Source of the DNA: Paulinella micropora | Lineage: Eukaryota > Cercozoa > Imbricatea > Euglyphida | NCBI GenBank assembly: GCA_009731375.1 | Contig: BJOX01000367.1 | Coordinates: 216,580 to 276,725 of the forward strand | Direction: 5' to 3' | DNA: 60,146 nucleotides | Shown here: positions 56,294 to 60,146 of the stretch, piece after piece | Position numbering within the stretch: position 1 is the first letter of the stretch | Layout: every line of letters starts with the position of its first letter | Position numbers and translations under genes: made by a program | Notes under the pieces: generated by a model | Seen by the model: only the letters and a program-made list of their open reading frames with translations | The model's database searches: none | Told to the model about the DNA's origin: nothing

Positions 56294-58660
56294 CTAGCCC
56301 GTCTGCAGCGCTTGGTCCAATTTCTCGAGCCAACCTGCAATAGCCTTGACGTGCGCGTGCCGCTCCGCTTCTGGCAACGACAACACCTGCGCTGTGGAGT
56401 GCGAGGAAAGCAGGATGTGGCCTAGGTACGCAAGCTGCCGCGCGTACCCAGCCACTAGGTCCTGCGAGTACCTTTCCCACCAGTCGGCGAGGCCGTGCAC
56501 GCTGGCTTGTAAAGCCTGGAGGACTTGGGGTGGTAAACGGATCCGCAGCACCTCCAGGCGTTGCTGGTACGAGCCCTTCCCGCGAACCCTGGCCACACCG
56601 GTACACAGCGTCTGCATTTCCTCCCCGATGGGTCCCTGTAGCCAGCGCAGGTACCCGCTCCAATCCTCTGGTGGTACGTCCTCGCCCGGACCCTCCGCCG
56701 CCTGAGCCACGATTAGGTCCTTGCACTCGAGCTTGCGGTCCCTTAGCTCGCACAGCAGCTTCTGTAACTCGGTCTGCAGGAGTGCTAGCCGCCCGGGGAA
56801 ATCGCTGCTCATGAAGCACACGACCAGACTGCTAGCCTTTTGCTCTATTAGCCTGAACACCTCGTGGCTTAGGTGCCAGATCTTCTGGTTGGGTGACTCC
56901 CCAGTGGAGTACTCCTCCCCCTTCCGGCGCAGCAGGGCGGTCAGGGTGGTGTGATGCCCGATTTGTTTGTGGCAGTAACGGGCCGCTACCTGGGCCACGG
57001 CTTCTGGTGTGGCACAACGCTCCACGCTGAGCTCCAGCCTGGCGTGTACCCCCTGGAGGAAGGCCCTCCGCCAATCGTTGGCATGCCGCCGGAGGCAGGC
57101 ACTGACACGGCCGTTGAAGTCTGCACCGTCGTGGTTTGCCTGGTCCACGGCTGCGCCCAGGTGCAACCGTAGCAGCTGCAGCAGCTGCCTCTCGTGTTTG
57201 CTCAGCACCGGCCGCAGCACGTCCCGCCGCAAGTATTTGCGCAGCGCCGGCACCCCCGTGTGGTGTTTGCTCCGCCACACAGAGGCGCCGGTACCTTCCT
57301 TGAGCCGCGCGTAGTCCCGGGGGCTGGTGGCGTGCACCGAAATCTGCAGCGCGGGCGGCGCCTGGCCCAGCAGCCGTTGGACCTGGTCCTGCACCTTTGC
57401 CCGCAGCCCCTGGCACACGAAGGCGTTGCGCGCGAGGGCCGCCCACACCTGGGCCTGGGCGCCGTTGCCTCGCAGGGCCTCGCGCACGGCCCGGTCGTGC
57501 GGTGGTTTCCCGCTCCTCCTGAGCCACCGCCGGCACGCGTCCAGCAGGGTGCTGTGCCCCTCCCGGCGGCACGCCTGCCCCCCCATGCACGACCCCGGCT
57601 GGTCAGGCCTGCCCACACAGTAGCCGAACAGCGCCGTGCTCCCTTCCAGCTCTTCTGGCTCCAGCCCGGTGTCACTCTTGGTCAGCACGAACGCCAGCCT
57701 GTTCAGGCGGCCGTGCTGTGCGCACAGCTGCACCGCCCGATCGAACTTGTCCGTGTTCTGCCGGTTGGTCAGAGCGCGCGCGATGTCGGCCACCAGCAGC
57801 ACACAATCCGCCTGCGGTAGGTAGAGCTCCCACGCGTTGTCGCGCAGCCTGTTGCTGTCGTTGTTGCCTGGCAGGTCGCACAGCACCAGCCCACCGCGGT
57901 TGCCCGACCGTCGCTGGCGCAGCAGCCGGAAGCGCCCCCTGACGACTACCTTCTGCACCCAACCCCAACGCGACAAGACGACCGCCGTGCGCTGACGCTT
58001 GCCCGCCGGCTGCCCTGGCTCACGCGCGGCGCCGGCGTACGCGAACGCCGCCTCCAGCGCCGCCCGCGCGTCCGGGCCCCTGAAGGGCACGTGGGTTCCC
58101 AGCTGGCTGTGTAGTTCCGGGTACCACGCTTCGAGCTCCTGTAGCGTCGTGCCGCGACCGGTCAGCCGCGCCTCCAGCCCCTCGTAGAGGTCGCGCAGGG
58201 TCTGCAACGCCTCCGAACGTGCCCTGGACTCTTGGCGGCCAGAGCCCAAGTCCGGCAGCAATGGCTGAATTCTGGCTTGCCAGCTCTCTCGCGCGTAGAA
58301 GCAGAGCTCGGCCTCGAAGTCAGGCGTGTCCGCGAATTCGAACTGCAAGGGGCACTGCGTGCAAGACGTGCCCTGTGCCCCCGACAGCGGCAGGTCCTCG
58401 TCCAACAACTGCGACAGCAGCTTGCTCTTGCCGACCCCCGATTCGCCGGTGATGACTACCAGCAGGGGTTCGGGCTTCTCGCTCAGCTCGCACTCCAGGC
58501 GCGCATGCTCTGCGTCCCCCAGCGCCAGTCTGATGTCCCGGTCTTGCAGGGCCTGCTGCAGCTTCCGGTACGTCGAACGCTTGCGCATTGAACGGAGAAA
58601 CCAGGTTGCGCCTTTTAGCAGTCCCTCCGCTTTTCTTTCTGAGCTCCTGCACTGAGCCAA
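56294..58660 (-). CDS. Large P-loop GTPase, dynamin/SLIP-GC-like (788 aa)
   Basis: A single uninterrupted frame starting MAQCRSSERKAEGLLKG. G1 is G-E-S-G-V-G-K-S at residues 72-79, G3 D-L-P-G at 262-265 and G4 T-K-S-D at 327-330; a long helical C-terminal half follows (about 440-788). This layout, with a large insert between G1 and G3, resembles the nuclear GTPase SLIP-GC and dynamin-related families, which couple GTP hydrolysis to assembly. By-eye assignment; the substrate is unknown. No intron is evident, in contrast to the genes at 0-40 kb. Divergent from the HNH gene at 59143. Confidence 0.75.
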   Translation of the reverse strand: MAQCRSSERKAEGLLKGATWFLRSMRKRSTYRKLQQALQDRDIRLALGDAEHARLECELSEKPEPLLVVITGESGVGKSKLLSQLLDEDLPLSGAQGTSCTQCPLQFEFADTPDFEAELCFYARESWQARIQPLLPDLGSGRQESRARSEALQTLRDLYEGLEARLTGRGTTLQELEAWYPELHSQLGTHVPFRGPDARAALEAAFAYAGAAREPGQPAGKRQRTAVVLSRWGWVQKVVVRGRFRLLRQRRSGNRGGLVLCDLPGNNDSNRLRDNAWELYLPQADCVLLVADIARALTNRQNTDKFDRAVQLCAQHGRLNRLAFVLTKSDTGLEPEELEGSTALFGYCVGRPDQPGSCMGGQACRREGHSTLLDACRRWLRRSGKPPHDRAVREALRGNGAQAQVWAALARNAFVCQGLRAKVQDQVQRLLGQAPPALQISVHATSPRDYARLKEGTGASVWRSKHHTGVPALRKYLRRDVLRPVLSKHERQLLQLLRLHLGAAVDQANHDGADFNGRVSACLRRHANDWRRAFLQGVHARLELSVERCATPEAVAQVAARYCHKQIGHHTTLTALLRRKGEEYSTGESPNQKIWHLSHEVFRLIEQKASSLVVCFMSSDFPGRLALLQTELQKLLCELRDRKLECKDLIVAQAAEGPGEDVPPEDWSGYLRWLQGPIGEEMQTLCTGVARVRGKGSYQQRLEVLRIRLPPQVLQALQASVHGLADWWERYSQDLVAGYARQLAYLGHILLSSHSTAQVLSLPEAERHAHVKAIAGWLEKLDQALQTG

Positions 58661-59142
58661 AGACGTAGCAAATGCTGGGCAAGCGGGAGAAAAGAACGCA
58701 CGCCGGGGGGGGGGCCTACTCCCCCCCCCCTTCCCACCTGCCGGTGACTCTACTTCCCTTCCCTTCTCCCCCCTCTTACCCGGCCCCTTCTTTGCACTGC
58801 GCGCCGCGTGGCCAAAGACGGGGCCTTTCCTCCCTCTGCCCCCCCCCTTTCCCTAACCAGCACACTTTCTTTGCTGGTGCTCTCTCAAATCCTGGCGGGG
58901 CGGAGAGCCAGGAGAGCTAGTGCGTGGGGCAGCGATTAAGAATTGCTCCTGTTCTCTCTTGCTTTATAACCCCCCCCCCCCCGAACAAACAAAAGTCACG
59001 GGAAATGTGTAAAGAGGGCCGGACCAACGTTACGTCTCCTGCCTTGACGGCGCTCGCTTTTTCCCTAGCACTGCCCGACAATCGTCTCCCCCCCCGGCGG
59101 CGGCGGACGAGCTCATCGGCGCACCGCAGGCTGCTGTCGCGC
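58661..59142. other. Intergenic, C/G homopolymers
   Basis: Contains several C or G runs (58705-58729, 58840-58850, 58970-58982, 59090-59096) between two divergent genes. In-frame upstream ATGs for the HNH gene exist at 58924 onward, but the peptide there reads through homopolymers and is unlikely to be coding. No TATA box seen. Confidence 0.5.
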
Positions 59143-59547
59143 ATGAAGCGCAAGTACAGCCCCCAGGAGGTCTCGACCGCAGCGGTGTACCTAGGCTTCG
59201 AGCCACTGCTCGCAAAGTGCGACTACATGTCGCCGTCCGGCGCTAGGAAGTGGGTAAAGAATCACCGGCACCTGCCGTGCTTACGGGATTATTTCGATGA
59301 TCGCGGCAGACGCAAGCTGGCCTGGTGCGTAGACCACCTGATCCCCATCGCGCTCGGCGGGCGGGACCACCCGCGCAACTTTGCGGTCATGCCCGCCGCT
59401 TACAACGCGCAGTTCGGGCGGTGGTGGGACAGCGCCAAAGCTGCCTATCTAGGCCCCGACGTCGTGCAAGCGGCACAGAGTTTTGCGCAGTCCGCCCTAC
59501 AGCAAGAACGCCGAAGAAAAGATTCGTCTCTCCTGCACTCCAGCTAG
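59143..59547 (+). CDS. HNH endonuclease-like protein (134 aa)
   Basis: Starts MKRKYSPQEVSTAAVYLGFE. Residues ~65-95 contain C-V-D-H-L-I-P-I-A-L-G-G-R-D-H-P-R-N-F-A-V, the DH...GG...N pattern of HNH nucleases, with D-H as the metal/catalytic pair and N as the structural Asn; the final His of H-N-H is not obvious (A-A-Y-N-A-Q-F follows). The start at 59143 was chosen because upstream in-frame sequence is homopolymer-rich. It may be a homing-type or repair nuclease, or an inactive relative. Confidence 0.65.
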   Translation: MKRKYSPQEVSTAAVYLGFEPLLAKCDYMSPSGARKWVKNHRHLPCLRDYFDDRGRRKLAWCVDHLIPIALGGRDHPRNFAVMPAAYNAQFGRWWDSAKAAYLGPDVVQAAQSFAQSALQQERRRKDSSLLHSS

Positions 59548-59827
59548 CACTTTCACCGTTTACTGGTAAAGCAATCAACTTGGTAAGCAAAGACTTTGAA
59601 GAACGACCAGACAAGGGGCGGAAAGAGGAGGAGCAGGTCCGAGGGGGGCCGCACAGAGGCGAAGGGGGGAGGAGAGGGGGGCCCCCGATGCCAACTGGGG
59701 AGAGGGGCGCACACACACTTCCTCCCCCAGCTCCGGCTACGACTGCCGCCCCCCCACGGCACCGCCCCCCTTCCCCGTGCTTCCCTGCCTGGACGGTAGC
59801 CGGTCACGGCGTCGTAAAAGGCCTCCG

Positions 59828-60146
59828 ATGAGGCAGGCCGACGCAGATACTTGGGCGGGCGCCGAGCTGCTGCCAGTGCCCGCGCAGGCCGGGCCGCTCC
59901 CTGCGCAGGCGGACGCCGAGCCGCCCCGAGCGTGGGCGGAGGAGGCCGAGCTCCTGCCAGTGCCAGCGCAGGCGGAGGAGCCCGAGCCCCCCCGAGCGTG
60001 GGTGGACACGGGGGCTGGCGCTCCGGTGCCAGCGCAGGCGGACGCGGGGCCGTCCCGAGCGTGGGCGGGCGCTACGGGGGCGGAGGCGGGGCTCGGGGGG
60101 GGGGGGGGGGGCGGGGGGGCCGCCCCCCCCCCCCCCCCCCCCCCCC
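59828..60146 (+). CDS. Ala/Pro repeat protein, start only
   Basis: From ATG 59828 (MRQADADTWAGAELLPVPAQ) the frame stays open to the window edge. It has an imperfect repeat with L-L-P-V-P-A-Q-A and P-R-A-W-A/V modules about every 30 residues, then enters a G/C homopolymer. Low-complexity, proline- and alanine-rich; no function inferred. The closing C run may be an assembly limit. Confidence 0.4.
   Translation, partial: MRQADADTWAGAELLPVPAQAGPLPAQADAEPPRAWAEEAELLPVPAQAEEPEPPRAWVDTGAGAPVPAQADAGPSRAWAGATGAEAGLGGGGGGGGAAPPPPPPP

Noticed and set aside
56832-57590. Other frames inside the GTPase gene
   Set aside because: Ala/Gly/Arg-rich shadow frames of a 788-codon gene with intact G1, G3 and G4 motifs.

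Overview
This is a eukaryotic nuclear window, probably from a microbial eukaryote whose lineage I cannot fix. It has spliced genes, an LTR retrotransposon with a solo LTR elsewhere, a LINE-like repeat, and extreme microsatellite content in which nearly all long open frames are repeat artefacts. Three compositional blocks are visible: about 1-40.4 kb microsatellite-rich, 40.4-55.0 kb AT-rich with a nested retrotransposon, and 55.0-60.1 kb very GC-rich and apparently intronless.

Block 1 looks like featureless satellite, but short non-repetitive islands on the minus strand are exons with good splice sites and matching phases. They build (a) the N-terminal half of a cytochrome P450 (12.4 to 0.8 kb, running off the left edge); (b) a class I SAM-dependent methyltransferase (about 28.4 to 17.5 kb); (c) a gene resembling gamma-glutamylcyclotransferase/AIG2 (32.6 to 28.7 kb), which may be joined to the methyltransferase; and (d) one or two unidentified genes (39.7 to 35.3 kb). 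Their introns consist largely of CATA, GATA, CA, CT, GAA and GATGAT repeats.

The most striking observation is that these introns carry arrays of truncated exon copies with a polarity. Copies of an exon's 5' edge, with its acceptor, lie upstream of that exon. Copies of its 3' edge, with its donor, lie downstream. About 43 copies around nine exons follow this; one copy near 20.9 kb does not. It points to intron growth by repeated duplication of exon-intron junctions together with the microsatellite.

Block 2 is an AT-rich element resembling a Maverick, polinton-like virus or linear plasmid: three small ORFs and a frameshifted protein-primed family B DNA polymerase. Its polymerase is interrupted by an almost intact Ty3/gypsy-type retrotransposon (42511-53123; 237-bp LTRs, 4-bp target duplication). 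The retroelement's gag and pol share one frame and are separated by a single UGA, suggesting stop-codon readthrough. A solo LTR of the same family lies at 15.5 kb in block 1.

Block 3 begins abruptly at about 55043, where the polymerase stops. It encodes a MYND-finger protein, a Cys-rich protein, a large P-loop GTPase, an HNH endonuclease-like protein and the start of an Ala/Pro repeat protein. It may be a different isochore, an endogenized large-virus segment or a misjoin. Eight N gaps lie mostly inside simple repeats, and a 10-N gap at 12584 is flanked by a copied segment that looks like an assembly artefact.
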